A DNA stretch of 64,000 bases from the NCBI RefSeq assembly GCF_004297125.1, contig NZ_SCVD01000040.1, positions 186,001 to 250,000 on the forward strand, written 5' to 3'. This DNA is from Phenylobacterium sp. (GTDB lineage: Bacteria; Pseudomonadota; Alphaproteobacteria; Caulobacterales; Caulobacteraceae). The notes below the pieces were generated by a model. The model was given only the letters and a program-made list of their open reading frames with translations, was not told where the DNA came from and ran no database searches. The position numbers were made by a program, and so were the translations under genes. Shown here in pieces: positions 17,386 to 25,686 of this stretch. The stretch's first letter is position 1, and every line of letters starts with the position of its first letter.

Positions 17386-18882
17386 GTGGCGGTCGTGGAA
17401 GGCATAGGCGGCGAGGCCGTCGCGACTCCGGCGACCCTGGATCGGGGCGAACTCCGGCCCCCCGCCGCTGTGAAGTTCTTCTACAGCATCGGGCAGTTCG
17501 TCGAGTCCGGCTATCTGGCGATCAACACCTTCATCTTCTTCTACTACACGGCGGTGCTCGGGCTGTCGGGCAGCCTGGTCGGCGCGGCGCTGGCGATCAG
17601 CATGTGCCTCGACGCCGTGGCCGATCCGCTGATCGGCTCCTGGTCCGACAGCGTGCGGTCGCGGTTCGGGCGGCGGCTGCCGGTGATGCTGCTGGCGGGG
17701 CCCCTGACCATGCTGACCATGGGCCTCCTGTTCACCCCGCCCTCGGGGCTCTCGCCCTTCCTGCTCTTCGGCTGGCTGACCCTGACGAAGATGGGCGTCC
17801 GCGGCTTCGCCTCGATGTACAACATCCCCTACTTCGCGCTCGGCGGAGAGATGTCGGACGACTATGCGGAACGCTCGCGCATCGTCGCCTTCCGGCTCCT
17901 GGCCGGCATCCTGGTCACGGTCCTGATCACCGCCCTGGCCTATTCCGTGTTCTTCGCCGGGGCGGGCGGCCTCCAGCGGCCGGACCGCTATCCGGCGTTC
18001 GGCTGGACGACCGCGGCCCTCGTGCTCGCCGGCGCCCTGATCTCGTGCGCCGGCGTCTGGCGCTACGCCGCCTCCCTGCCGCAGCCCAGCACCCCGCCGG
18101 CGCCCATGATGGGGCGGTTCGTCGGCGAGCTCGTGGAGATCTTCCGCAATCGATCCTTCCGGATCCTCTTCTTCTCCATGCTGCTCTTCACCAGCGCCGC
18201 CGGGGTGAGCACGGCGCTCAACAACCACAGCTACGTCTTCGTCTGGAAGCTGCGGCCCGAGACGATCCAGGTGATCACCTATGTCTTCCTGGCCGGCATC
18301 CTGACGGGCGTTCCACTCACACCCCTGCTGCTGCGCTGGCTGGAGAAGAAGAGCGTCGTGGGCCTGGGCTTCGCCATGGTGATCGGGGCGTGGGTCACCC
18401 TGCCGGTGGCCCGGGCGCTGGGCCTGTTCGCGCCCACGGGCGCAGAGGCCCTGCCGCCGTTGATGCTGATGAATCTCGTGGTGGGAGTCGGCTCCGGCCT
18501 GATCTTCATCGCGATCCCCTCGATGATGGCCGACGCCGCCGACGAGCACGAGCACCTGTACGGCGCCCGCCGCGAAGGACTGTTCTTCTCCGGCCTCGGC
18601 TTCGCCGGCAAGGCGGCGGCCGGTATCGGCGGCATGGTCGGAGGCTTCGCACTCGACCTCATGCACTTCCCGAAGGACGTCGGCCGCCAGGTGGACGCGC
18701 TGGTCCCCGAGGGCGTCCTGAGCGGCCTGGCCCTCGCCTGGGGACCGCTCCCGGCCGCTCTCTGTATCCTGGGAGGCCTGATCTTCGCCCCCTATGCCAT
18801 CACCCGGCGGCGGCACGACGAGCTTACGGTCGCGCTGAAGCTCAAGCGGGCCGCCGACGTCAGTGCGGGACGTAGCTCCTGA
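17386..18882 (+). CDS. MFS transporter, GPH type, copy 2
   Basis: 498 residues, about 12 membrane segments, and the same motif order as the preceding gene: VKFFYSIGQFVESGYLAI in helix 1, GSWSDSVRSRFGRRLPVM in loop 2-3, NIPYFALGGEMSDDYAERS, and SMMADAADEHEHLYGARREG near the end. The GTG at 17386 has an excellent GGGAGGA five bases upstream. The two copies are recognisably duplicated across the whole length, yet each has its own promoter-like box, so they may be separately regulated. The last 23 bases overlap the end of the convergent vWA gene. The substrate is unknown. Confidence 0.87.
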   Translation: MAVVEGIGGEAVATPATLDRGELRPPAAVKFFYSIGQFVESGYLAINTFIFFYYTAVLGLSGSLVGAALAISMCLDAVADPLIGSWSDSVRSRFGRRLPVMLLAGPLTMLTMGLLFTPPSGLSPFLLFGWLTLTKMGVRGFASMYNIPYFALGGEMSDDYAERSRIVAFRLLAGILVTVLITALAYSVFFAGAGGLQRPDRYPAFGWTTAALVLAGALISCAGVWRYAASLPQPSTPPAPMMGRFVGELVEIFRNRSFRILFFSMLLFTSAAGVSTALNNHSYVFVWKLRPETIQVITYVFLAGILTGVPLTPLLLRWLEKKSVVGLGFAMVIGAWVTLPVARALGLFAPTGAEALPPLMLMNLVVGVGSGLIFIAIPSMMADAADEHEHLYGARREGLFFSGLGFAGKAAAGIGGMVGGFALDLMHFPKDVGRQVDALVPEGVLSGLALAWGPLPAALCILGGLIFAPYAITRRRHDELTVALKLKRAADVSAGRSS

Positions 18883-20221
18883 GCACGTCGTCGATGATGC
18901 GTTCCAGCTGCTCGATGGTGCCGCACTGCTTGGCCACGTGGCAGAAGCGGGCGTAGCGGTTCATGACGCTGTCGCCCTGGCCCCAGTAGCTCTCGGGCTC
19001 GGGGTTCAGCCAGATCACCGCTCGGGACCGGTCGTGGATCTGGCGCATGATGTCCAGGCGCGGGTCGGCGAAATTCGACCGTCCGTCGCCCAGGAAGATC
19101 ACCGTGGTCCGTCGGTCCAGGCTGTCCAGGTGCTGCTCGGCGAAGTCCTGCAGTGAGCGGCCGTAGTCGGTCTGCTGGAAGCCGATCTCCTGCAGCACCT
19201 TCAGGATCGCGCCCTCCACCGCGTTGTCGTCCAGCACGTCGTTGACGCTGATCAGCCGGCCTGAGAACGCGAAGGCGTCCATCCGGTCGACCACCTCGTT
19301 CAGCGAATAGAGGAAGGTCAGCAGGAACTGGGCGGCGGCGGCCACCGACTTGCTCACGTCGCAGATCGCCACGATCGACGGCCTGTCGATCTTCTTCACC
19401 TTCCACTCGATCTGGAAGGGGATGCCGCCGTGGGCCATGGAGCGGCGCAGGGTCTTGCGGACGTCCAAGTGGCCCTTCTGGGCGGCGCGGCGGCGGCGCG
19501 CGTATTTGGTCGCCAGCCGCTTGGCCATCTTCTTCACCAGCGCCTGCATCAGCTGGTAGTCGACCGGGTCGACCCCGCCGTCAGCGTTGAGCTGCTTCTT
19601 GGCCAGCCGTTCCTCGCGCAGTTCGCGGGCGGAGCCTGCGGCGTAGAGGTCGTGCTGGCGGGCGACGTACCGTTGGGCTTCCGTGAACAGGTCGCGGCGC
19701 GCCTGGTCCAGCCGGTCGGCCAGGCCCTGGCCCTCGCCGTTCGGCATGCGGCGCGCGTTGGCGATGATCCGCTCGATCTCCTCCAGGCCCATCTCCTCCA
19801 GCAGGCGCCGCGTCAGGCGGCTGCGCTGGGTGGAAAGCCGGATGTCGGCGACCCCGGCGCGGGCGGCGGCCTCCTCCATCGACTGCTGGATCTGGGCGTT
19901 GTCACCCTGCAGCACCGCCTGGGCCAGGGGCGAGCTCTCGGTCGCCGCCATGTCCTCTTCGGACGGCTCGCCCTGCTCCGAGGCGGATGGCGGCGGCATG
20001 CCGACCGCGTCGCGGCTGAAGAAGCTTTCGAACACGCTCTCGAACCGGTCCACCTCCTCGGCGGACTTGGCCAGCGTCGAGCATAGGGCGTCGCGGAACA
20101 GGGTCCGGTCGCCATAGCCGGTCACGGCCACGGCCCGGCTGGCGTCGATCGCCTCCGCCGGCGAGACCCGGACGTCGGCGGCGCGCAGCGCCCGGAAGAA
20201 CTGTTCGAGGGTGTGCTGCAT
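18860..20221 (-). CDS. vWA-domain (CoxE-like) protein
   Basis: 453 residues. A helical, charged N-terminal half (signature SPAEAIDASRAV) is followed by a von Willebrand A domain with an intact MIDAS: D288-x-S290-x-S292, then a Thr in QQTDYG and Asp in FLGDGRSNF. CoxE-like proteins work with a MoxR ATPase to insert metals or remodel enzymes, classically the molybdenum CO dehydrogenase. The MoxR gene lies 10 bases upstream in the same direction. The IorAB molybdenum hydroxylase genes about 4 kb away are a possible client, but that is inference from distance only. Confidence 0.88.
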   Translation of the reverse strand: MQHTLEQFFRALRAADVRVSPAEAIDASRAVAVTGYGDRTLFRDALCSTLAKSAEEVDRFESVFESFFSRDAVGMPPPSASEQGEPSEEDMAATESSPLAQAVLQGDNAQIQQSMEEAAARAGVADIRLSTQRSRLTRRLLEEMGLEEIERIIANARRMPNGEGQGLADRLDQARRDLFTEAQRYVARQHDLYAAGSARELREERLAKKQLNADGGVDPVDYQLMQALVKKMAKRLATKYARRRRAAQKGHLDVRKTLRRSMAHGGIPFQIEWKVKKIDRPSIVAICDVSKSVAAAAQFLLTFLYSLNEVVDRMDAFAFSGRLISVNDVLDDNAVEGAILKVLQEIGFQQTDYGRSLQDFAEQHLDSLDRRTTVIFLGDGRSNFADPRLDIMRQIHDRSRAVIWLNPEPESYWGQGDSVMNRYARFCHVAKQCGTIEQLERIIDDVLRSYVPH

Positions 20222-20231
20222 TACCGCCCCG

Positions 20232-21182
20232 CTAGCGCCTGTGCAGCAGTTCCACCACCTGCGGTTCCACCGCCGTGATGTCCTGCTCGAACTTCAGGAT
20301 CACGTTCAGGGTGTCGCGCACCACCTCCGGCGCCAGGCTGCCCGCGTGCAGCAGCACCAGGGCGCGGGCCCAGTCGACGGTCTCGGAGATCGACGGCGAC
20401 TTGCGCAGGTCCATGGTCCGAAGCGTCTGGACGAAGGCCACCAGCTCGCGGGTCAGCTTGGCCTCGATGCCGGGCACGCGGGCCGCGACGATCCGCTCCT
20501 CCAGCGCGGCTTCCGGCAGCGGGATGTGCAGGTGCAGGCAACGGCGCTTCAGGGCGTCGCCCAGGTCGCGGACGTTGTTCGAGGTCAGGAACACCAGCGG
20601 CGGGGTCTTGGCCTTGATGACCCCCAGCTCCGGCACCGAGACCTGGTAGGCCGACAGCACCTCCAGCAGGAAGGCCTCGAACGCCTCGTCCGACTTGTCG
20701 ACCTCGTCGATCAGCAGGACGCAGCCGTCGTCGTGGCGCAGCGCCTTCATCAGCGGCCGCGGTTCCAGGAAGGGCTCGGAGAAGAACAGGTCGCCCATGC
20801 CGTGCAGGCGGTCCATGGCGGCGTCCATGTCGGGCGCGTCGGCCAGCGCCTCGCCCATCCGGTCCTTGAGGATCTGGGTGTAGAGGAGCTGCTTGCCGTA
20901 CTTCCACTCGTACAGCGCCTTGGACTCGTCCAGACCTTCGTAACACTGCATTCGGATCAGCGGCAGGCCGAGCAGGGTGGCGGTGGAGAGCGCCAGTTCC
21001 GTCTTGCCGACGCCGGCCGAACCCTCGACCAGGATCGGCTTCTCCAGCTTCACGGCCATGAAGAGCGCGGTGGCGATGCGGCGCGAGGCGATATAGCCGA
21101 CCGAGCCCAGGCCCTCGATCAGGGTGTCGACAGAAGCCAGCGGGTCGGCGGCGTTGGCCGCCGCCGGGGGGGAAATCGTCAA
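20232..21182 (-). CDS. MoxR-family AAA+ ATPase
   Basis: About 316 residues. Walker A is GSAGVGKT (54-61 with the start used here), Walker B VLLIDEVDK, and sensor motif FLTSNNVRDLGDALKRRC; the protein is full length for a MoxR/CoxD-type chaperone ATPase. The reading frame stays open far upstream but has no good start; I chose the TTG at 21182, which places the conserved part about 20 residues in. The start is the least certain part of this call. It is encoded immediately before the vWA gene, forming the standard MoxR-vWA chaperone pair acting in the cytoplasm. Confidence 0.82.
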   Translation of the reverse strand: MTISPPAAANAADPLASVDTLIEGLGSVGYIASRRIATALFMAVKLEKPILVEGSAGVGKTELALSTATLLGLPLIRMQCYEGLDESKALYEWKYGKQLLYTQILKDRMGEALADAPDMDAAMDRLHGMGDLFFSEPFLEPRPLMKALRHDDGCVLLIDEVDKSDEAFEAFLLEVLSAYQVSVPELGVIKAKTPPLVFLTSNNVRDLGDALKRRCLHLHIPLPEAALEERIVAARVPGIEAKLTRELVAFVQTLRTMDLRKSPSISETVDWARALVLLHAGSLAPEVVRDTLNVILKFEQDITAVEPQVVELLHRR

Positions 21183-21259
21183 AATACGGTCTTTCGAAAT
21201 GAAGCTCTGAAAGCCCGATTGTGCCAAGCGCGCCGCGCGCAGGCAAACGACCGTTTGAG

Positions 21260-21526
21260 TTATGACGCGCCGAAGCCCGCCGGATCCCGTTTCCACTCTG
21301 CATAGCGCTGCGGCAGGCATCGCGCGCAGGGCCGGTAGCCCGCGGCGATCGCGGCGGATTCGTCGGCGAAAAAGACCCGATGGCGGGCGTAATGGCCGCG
21401 GGCCAGCCAGCGCAGGGCGCTGGGGCAGTCGAGCCGGCCATAGCCTTTCAGCCGGCGATGGCCGCCGAGGATTCCCGGGGTGGCGCTGTCATAGGTCCGG
21501 CCGTCGGGGCCGATCAGGCGGAACAT
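21260..21526 (-). CDS. Stand-alone Ada-type metal-binding domain protein
   Basis: 88 residues corresponding to the N-terminal zinc domain of the Ada DNA-repair regulator, without the HTH or methyltransferase domains. The HRVFFADESAAIAAGYRPCARC block is the Ada signature. Cysteines are at 34, 67 and 70; the fourth Ada cysteine (four residues after the first) is absent, as in other short versions that may use His or a different geometry. The ATG at 21526 was chosen because upstream sequence is low-complexity and matches the palindromic repeat unit. Function unknown; methyl-phosphotriester sensing is possible only if the metal site is intact. Confidence 0.7.
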   Translation of the reverse strand: MFRLIGPDGRTYDSATPGILGGHRRLKGYGRLDCPSALRWLARGHYARHRVFFADESAAIAAGYRPCARCLPQRYAEWKRDPAGFGAS

Positions 21527-21587
21527 TCCCGATGATGGCGCGGGCGGCGGCCGGGGTCTGGCGACATCCGGCCGCTGATGCCCCTTG

Positions 21588-21732
21588 CTCCTCCCCCGCG
21601 AAGCGGGGGAGGTGTCAGCGAAGCTGACGGAGGGGGCGCGAGGCCGGAAGCTCGGAGCGGGCCGCCTTGCGCCCCCACCGTCTCGCCGCCGATGGCGTCG
21701 ATCCACCTCCCCCTTCTAGACGGGGGAGGAGC
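21588..21732. repeat. REP-like palindromic element pair (inverted)
   Basis: Two facing units. The left has a 9-bp stem CTCCCCCGC/GCGGGGGAG with GAA loop (21591-21611) and a second stem GTCAGC/GCTGAC. The right has CCTCCCCC/GGGGGAGG near 21704-21729 in opposite orientation. The flanking ends (GCTCCTCCCCC versus GGGGGAGGAGC) are reverse complements. This looks like a dispersed intergenic palindromic repeat; it occupies the spacer between the ALDH and Ada-like genes and may serve as a terminator. Confidence 0.7.
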
Positions 21733-21744
21733 TTTGGAAGCGGC

Positions 21745-23268
21745 TCACACGTCGAACTGCACGCCTTGGGCCAGCGGCAGGGTCTTGCCGTAGTTCAGGG
21801 TGTTGGTGGCCCGGCGCATGTAGGCCTTCCAGGAGTCCGAGCCCGCCTCGCGGCCGCCGCCGGTCTCCTTCTCGCCGCCGAACGCCCCGCCGATCTCGGC
21901 GCCCGAGGGGCCGATGTTGACGTTGGCGATGCCGCAGTCCGAGCCCCGCGCCGAGATGAAGGTCTCGGCCTCGCGCATGTCGTTGGTGAAGATCGACGAC
22001 GACAGGCCCTGGGGCACGTCGTTCTGCAGCGCGATGGCCTCGTCCAGGTCGCGGTACTTCATGACGTAGAGGATCGGCGCGAAGGTCTCGCGCTTCACGA
22101 CGTCGGCCTGGGCATCCATTTCGACCAGGGCCGGGCGGGCGTAGAAGGCCTCGCCCATCTCCACCCGCTCGCCGCCGGTGACCTTGCCGCCGGCCGCCCT
22201 GGCGTCGGAGAGGGCCTTCTGCATCAGGTCGAACCCGGCCTGGTCGATCAGCGGGCCGACCAGCGTGCCCTGCTCGCGGGGATCGCCCACCTTCACCGAG
22301 CCGTAGGCCGCCTTCAGGCGGGGCAGGAAGGCGTCGTACTGGCTCTCATGGACGAACAGCCGGCGAAGCGTCGTGCAGCGCTGGCCGGCCGTGCCCATGG
22401 CCGCGAAGGCCACGCCGCGGAGCGCCAGGTCCAGGTCCGCGGTCGGCGCGATGATCGCGGCGTTGTTGCCGCCCAGCTCCAGCAGGGCGCGGGCGAAGCG
22501 CTGGGCCAGCTTGGGGCCGACCGCGCGGCCCATGGCCGTCGAGCCGGTGGCGCTGACCAGCGGGACCTTCGGATGGTCGACCAGGGCCTCGCCCACCTCG
22601 CGGCCGCCGATGACCACCGACGATAGGCCGGCGGGGACTTCGCCGAACCTGGCGCAGGCGCGTTCGAACAGGGCCTGGACGGCCAGCGCCGTCAGCGGGG
22701 TCTTCTCCGACGGCTTCCAGACGCAGGCGTCGCCGCAGACGAAGGCCAGGGCCGAGTTCCACGACCACACGGCCACGGGGAAGTTGAAGGCCGAGATGAC
22801 GCCGACCACGCCCAGCGGGTGCCAGGTCTCCATCATCCGGTGGTCCGGGCGCTCGGTCGCGATGGTCAGGCCGAAGAGCTGGCGCGACAGGCCGACGGCG
22901 TAGTCGCAGATGTCGATCATCTCCTGGACCTCGCCCAGGGACTCCGAGGTGACCTTGCCAGCCTCTAGGGTCACCAGGGCGCCCAGGTCGGCCTTGGCCG
23001 CGCGCAGCTCTTCGCCGAGCAGGCGGACCAACTCGCCGCGGCGCGGGGCCGGCACGTTACGCCACGCCAGGAAGGCGCCGTGGGCGGCCTCGATGGCGGC
23101 GTCGACGTCAGCCTTCGAGGCGTCGTGGACATGGGCCATCACCTCGCCGGTCACCGGCGAGCGGACGGGACGGTTCCCTCCGGTCCAGAGGGTGTCGGCG
23201 ACGCCGAGACGGCCGAGAACGGCGGCGGCTTCCGCCGAGGCGGAGGTGATCTTGGATTGCACGGTCAT
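21745..23268 (-). CDS. Aldehyde dehydrogenase, ALDH7-like (alpha-aminoadipic semialdehyde/P6C dehydrogenase)
   Basis: 507 residues. NAD-dependent aldehyde dehydrogenase with VISAFNFPVAVWSWN, VWKPSEKTPLTA, catalytic Glu in LLELGGNNAAI and catalytic Cys in GTAGQRCTT. The sequence type (ending with GIANVNIGPSGAEIGGAFGGEKETGGGREAG split over two lines of the fold) is that of antiquitin/AmaB-like enzymes, which oxidise alpha-aminoadipic semialdehyde to alpha-aminoadipate in lysine catabolism. The saccharopine dehydrogenase gene ends four bases upstream, which supports that reading. Other short amino-aldehydes cannot be excluded. Confidence 0.85.
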   Translation of the reverse strand: MTVQSKITSASAEAAAVLGRLGVADTLWTGGNRPVRSPVTGEVMAHVHDASKADVDAAIEAAHGAFLAWRNVPAPRRGELVRLLGEELRAAKADLGALVTLEAGKVTSESLGEVQEMIDICDYAVGLSRQLFGLTIATERPDHRMMETWHPLGVVGVISAFNFPVAVWSWNSALAFVCGDACVWKPSEKTPLTALAVQALFERACARFGEVPAGLSSVVIGGREVGEALVDHPKVPLVSATGSTAMGRAVGPKLAQRFARALLELGGNNAAIIAPTADLDLALRGVAFAAMGTAGQRCTTLRRLFVHESQYDAFLPRLKAAYGSVKVGDPREQGTLVGPLIDQAGFDLMQKALSDARAAGGKVTGGERVEMGEAFYARPALVEMDAQADVVKRETFAPILYVMKYRDLDEAIALQNDVPQGLSSSIFTNDMREAETFISARGSDCGIANVNIGPSGAEIGGAFGGEKETGGGREAGSDSWKAYMRRATNTLNYGKTLPLAQGVQFDV

Positions 23269-23271
23269 GGT

Positions 23272-24384
23272 CTACTCGGCGGCGGCGCGAAGCTGGGGGA
23301 GAACCTCGTCCTGCGCGTAATAGCGCCCGAAGCGGTTCGCGAGGAAGGCGTGCAGCGGGATGTCTTCCTGCCGGATGAAGCCCTCGGTGGGCAGCGAGCC
23401 GTCGGTCAGCATGTCCAGCACCGCGCAGATCGCGCCGGCGGTGGTGATCTGGATGGCGCTCTTCAGCTCGCCGCCGATCTCCTGTGAGAAGACCTTGTTG
23501 ACGTAGGTCTCCTGCATCAGGTGGCCCTTCTTCATCCCCGAGACGGTGACGAAGACGATGACCACGTCCTGCATGGTGGCCGGGACCGAGTTCTCCAGGA
23601 TGTCCTTGAGCACGTCGCGGCGGTTGCGCAGGTTCAGGTCGTTCAGCAGCGCCTTCATGATCGCCGCGTGGCCCGGATAGCGGATGGTCTTGTAGTTCAG
23701 GTTCCGCACCTGGCCGTCCAGGGTGTGGCAGAGCGTGCCCAGGCCGCCCGAGGTGTTGAAGGCCTCGTAGGTGACGCCGTCCAGGGCGAACTCCTCGCAC
23801 TCTTCCAGGGCGGGGGTCTCGCGCAGCTTGCCGTTGGTGATCGCCTCGCAGGGCTCGCAGTATTCGTTGATCACCCCGTCGGTGGACCAGGTGAGGTTGT
23901 AGTTCAGCGCGTTCGACGGATAGCGGGGCAGGGCTCCGACCCGCAGGCGAACGTCGTGCAGATGGTCGAAGTGCTTGATCAGGTCCCAGGCGGCGATGGT
24001 GATGAAGCCGGGGGCCAGGCCGCATTGCGGGATGAACGCGGTCTTGGAATCCACGGCCAGCTCGCGGACGATCCGGCTGGCGGCCACGTCCTCGGTGAGG
24101 TCCAGGTAGTGGGCTTGGGCGGCCTTGGCGGCGCGGGCGACGGCGGTGGTCAGGTGGTAGGGCGCGCAGTTCACCACCGCGAAGCAGCCCGCGATCCGGG
24201 CGGCCAGGGCCTCGGGGTCGTCGATGGCCATGGCGGCGGTGTCGACGCCCGCGCGGCCGCCCAGTTCGGCGAGCGCCTCGGCCGACTGGTCGATCACCAG
24301 GGCCTCATAGGCGCCCGAGCTGACCAGCAAATCCACGACGGTGGAGCCGATCTTACCGGCCCCGACGACTGCTACCTTGCGCAT
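23272..24384 (-). CDS. Saccharopine dehydrogenase family protein
   Basis: 370 residues. Rossmann start VAVVGAGKIGSTVVDLL, then the family blocks VVNCAPYHLTTAVARAA, CGLAPGFITIAAWDL and ALNYNLTWSTDGVINEYCEPCE. The length matches single-domain NAD(P)-dependent saccharopine dehydrogenases or lysine 6-dehydrogenase-like enzymes producing alpha-aminoadipic semialdehyde. I used the ATG at 24384; upstream codons are a non-conserved extension through the regulatory region. Its product would be the substrate of the ALDH encoded next in the operon. No lysine-ketoglutarate reductase is visible here, so the exact first step is open. Confidence 0.85.
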   Translation of the reverse strand: MRKVAVVGAGKIGSTVVDLLVSSGAYEALVIDQSAEALAELGGRAGVDTAAMAIDDPEALAARIAGCFAVVNCAPYHLTTAVARAAKAAQAHYLDLTEDVAASRIVRELAVDSKTAFIPQCGLAPGFITIAAWDLIKHFDHLHDVRLRVGALPRYPSNALNYNLTWSTDGVINEYCEPCEAITNGKLRETPALEECEEFALDGVTYEAFNTSGGLGTLCHTLDGQVRNLNYKTIRYPGHAAIMKALLNDLNLRNRRDVLKDILENSVPATMQDVVIVFVTVSGMKKGHLMQETYVNKVFSQEIGGELKSAIQITTAGAICAVLDMLTDGSLPTEGFIRQEDIPLHAFLANRFGRYYAQDEVLPQLRAAAE

Positions 24385-24408
24385 TCCACGATCCCTGTCT
24401 GACTTCGA

Positions 24409-24474
24409 CCCAGAATCCGGTGGTCTGCGGCCATATACAATTGGCGCCCCGGCGATATGCGGGTCTATTCTGGG
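24409..24474. promoter_or_regulatory. Candidate Lrp-type operator pair in divergent promoter region
   Basis: CCCAGAAT (24409-24416) and ATTCTGGG (24467-24474) are exact reverse complements 50 bases apart, flanking an AT-richer centre (ATATACAATT) between the divergent saccharopine dehydrogenase and Lrp/AsnC genes. The placement suits a DNA-wrapping Lrp-family regulator controlling both promoters. Motif-level inference. Confidence 0.4.
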
Positions 24475-24505
24475 CGGATCGCCGACTGGATTGTGCGGAA
24501 CGCCG

Positions 24506-24931
24506 ATGGATGACCTGGACGAACACCTGCTGGCCCGGCTCCGCGACAACGCCCGCGCGCCGGTCGCCGAACTGGCCCGCGCCCTGGGCCTCTCACGCAC
24601 CACGGTGCAGAGCCGGCTGGCCAAGCTGGAGCGCTCGGGGATCATCGCGGGCTATGCGGTCCGGCTGGCCGGGGCCTACGAGGCCGGCCGCGTCCACGCC
24701 TTCATCATGCTGACCGTCGAGCCCAAGCAGGCGGCGGCGGTCACCGCAGCGCTGAAGCGGATGCCGGCCGTGCGCCGGCTGCAATCGGTCAGCGGCCCCT
24801 TCGACATGATCGCGACCGTCGAGGCCGCGGGCGTCGCCGAGATGGACGCGACCATCGACGAGATCGGGGCGGTGAAGGGCGTCGAGCGCACCAACACCTC
24901 CCTGGTCCTCTCCACCAAGTTCGACCGCTGA
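24506..24931 (+). CDS. Lrp/AsnC family transcriptional regulator
   Basis: 141 residues. N-terminal helix-turn-helix (ARAPVAELARALGLSRTTVQSRLAKLE) and C-terminal RAM/AsnC ligand domain (VSGPFDMIATVEA, IGAVKGVERTNTSLVLS). Full length and intact. It is transcribed away from the lysine-catabolic pair and is the likely local regulator, responding to lysine or a downstream intermediate, as is common for Lrp proteins beside amino-acid catabolic genes. Its stop overlaps the start of the PIG-L gene (TGATG), so the two are coupled. Confidence 0.92.
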   Translation: MDDLDEHLLARLRDNARAPVAELARALGLSRTTVQSRLAKLERSGIIAGYAVRLAGAYEAGRVHAFIMLTVEPKQAAAVTAALKRMPAVRRLQSVSGPFDMIATVEAAGVAEMDATIDEIGAVKGVERTNTSLVLSTKFDR

Positions 24932-25686
24932 TGGCGACCATCCTCGCCGTCCACGCCCATCCGGACGACGTCGAGATCCTGATGGGCGGGACCTTGGCGC
25001 TGATGGCCGGCCGGGGCCATACGATCCGGATCGTCACCGCAACGGCGGGCGAGGGCGGCTCGGCCGAGTTCGACCCGGCCGAGACCGGCCGCATCCGCCA
25101 GGCGGAGGCCGCGGCCTCTGCGGCGCGGATCGGGGCGGACTACCGCTGCCTGGGCTTCCCCGACCTCGGCGTCTTCAACGACGACGCCTCGCGCCGCGCG
25201 GTCACCGAACTGGTCCGCTGGGCGCGGCCCGACGTGGTCATCACCGGGTCGCTCGCCGACTACCACCCCGACCATGAGGCCGTCAGCCTCCTGGTCCGCG
25301 ACGCCTGCTTCGCCGCGCCGGTGGCCAACTACCGCACCGGGCCCGCCGCGGCGCTCGACGCCATTCCGGCGCTCTACTTCACCGACGCCATCGGCGGCCG
25401 CGACCGGGACGGCGCGCGGTTGAAGCGCGACTTCGCGGTGGACATCGGGGCGACCTTCGCGACCAAACGGGCGATGCTGGCCGAGCACCGGAGCCAGCAG
25501 GCCTGGGTCCTGCGCCAGCACGGCATCGCCGACCTGGGCGCCGACATGGAGGCCTGGAGCCGCCGCGTGGGCTCGGACTTCGGCGTCGAGTTGGCCGAGG
25601 GCTTCCGCCAGTACCGCCACCCGCCCTATCCGAAGGCTGCGGCGCTACAGGACCTCGTCGGCGAGGCGCTGCTCGCCAACCCCTGA
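24931..25686 (+). CDS. PIG-L/LmbE family deacetylase
   Basis: 251 residues. Zinc-binding motif HAHPDDVE at residues 8-15 and second metal site YHPDHEAV around 110 identify the PIG-L fold, whose members remove N-acetyl groups from GlcNAc-type substrates. It starts in the stop of the Lrp regulator. The last 42 bases overlap the convergent Gfo/Idh/MocA gene. The substrate is unknown; pairing with a sugar-type oxidoreductase gene suggests a carbohydrate or aminosugar, which is weak evidence because that gene is on the other strand. Confidence 0.9.
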   Translation: MATILAVHAHPDDVEILMGGTLALMAGRGHTIRIVTATAGEGGSAEFDPAETGRIRQAEAAASAARIGADYRCLGFPDLGVFNDDASRRAVTELVRWARPDVVITGSLADYHPDHEAVSLLVRDACFAAPVANYRTGPAAALDAIPALYFTDAIGGRDRDGARLKRDFAVDIGATFATKRAMLAEHRSQQAWVLRQHGIADLGADMEAWSRRVGSDFGVELAEGFRQYRHPPYPKAAALQDLVGEALLANP

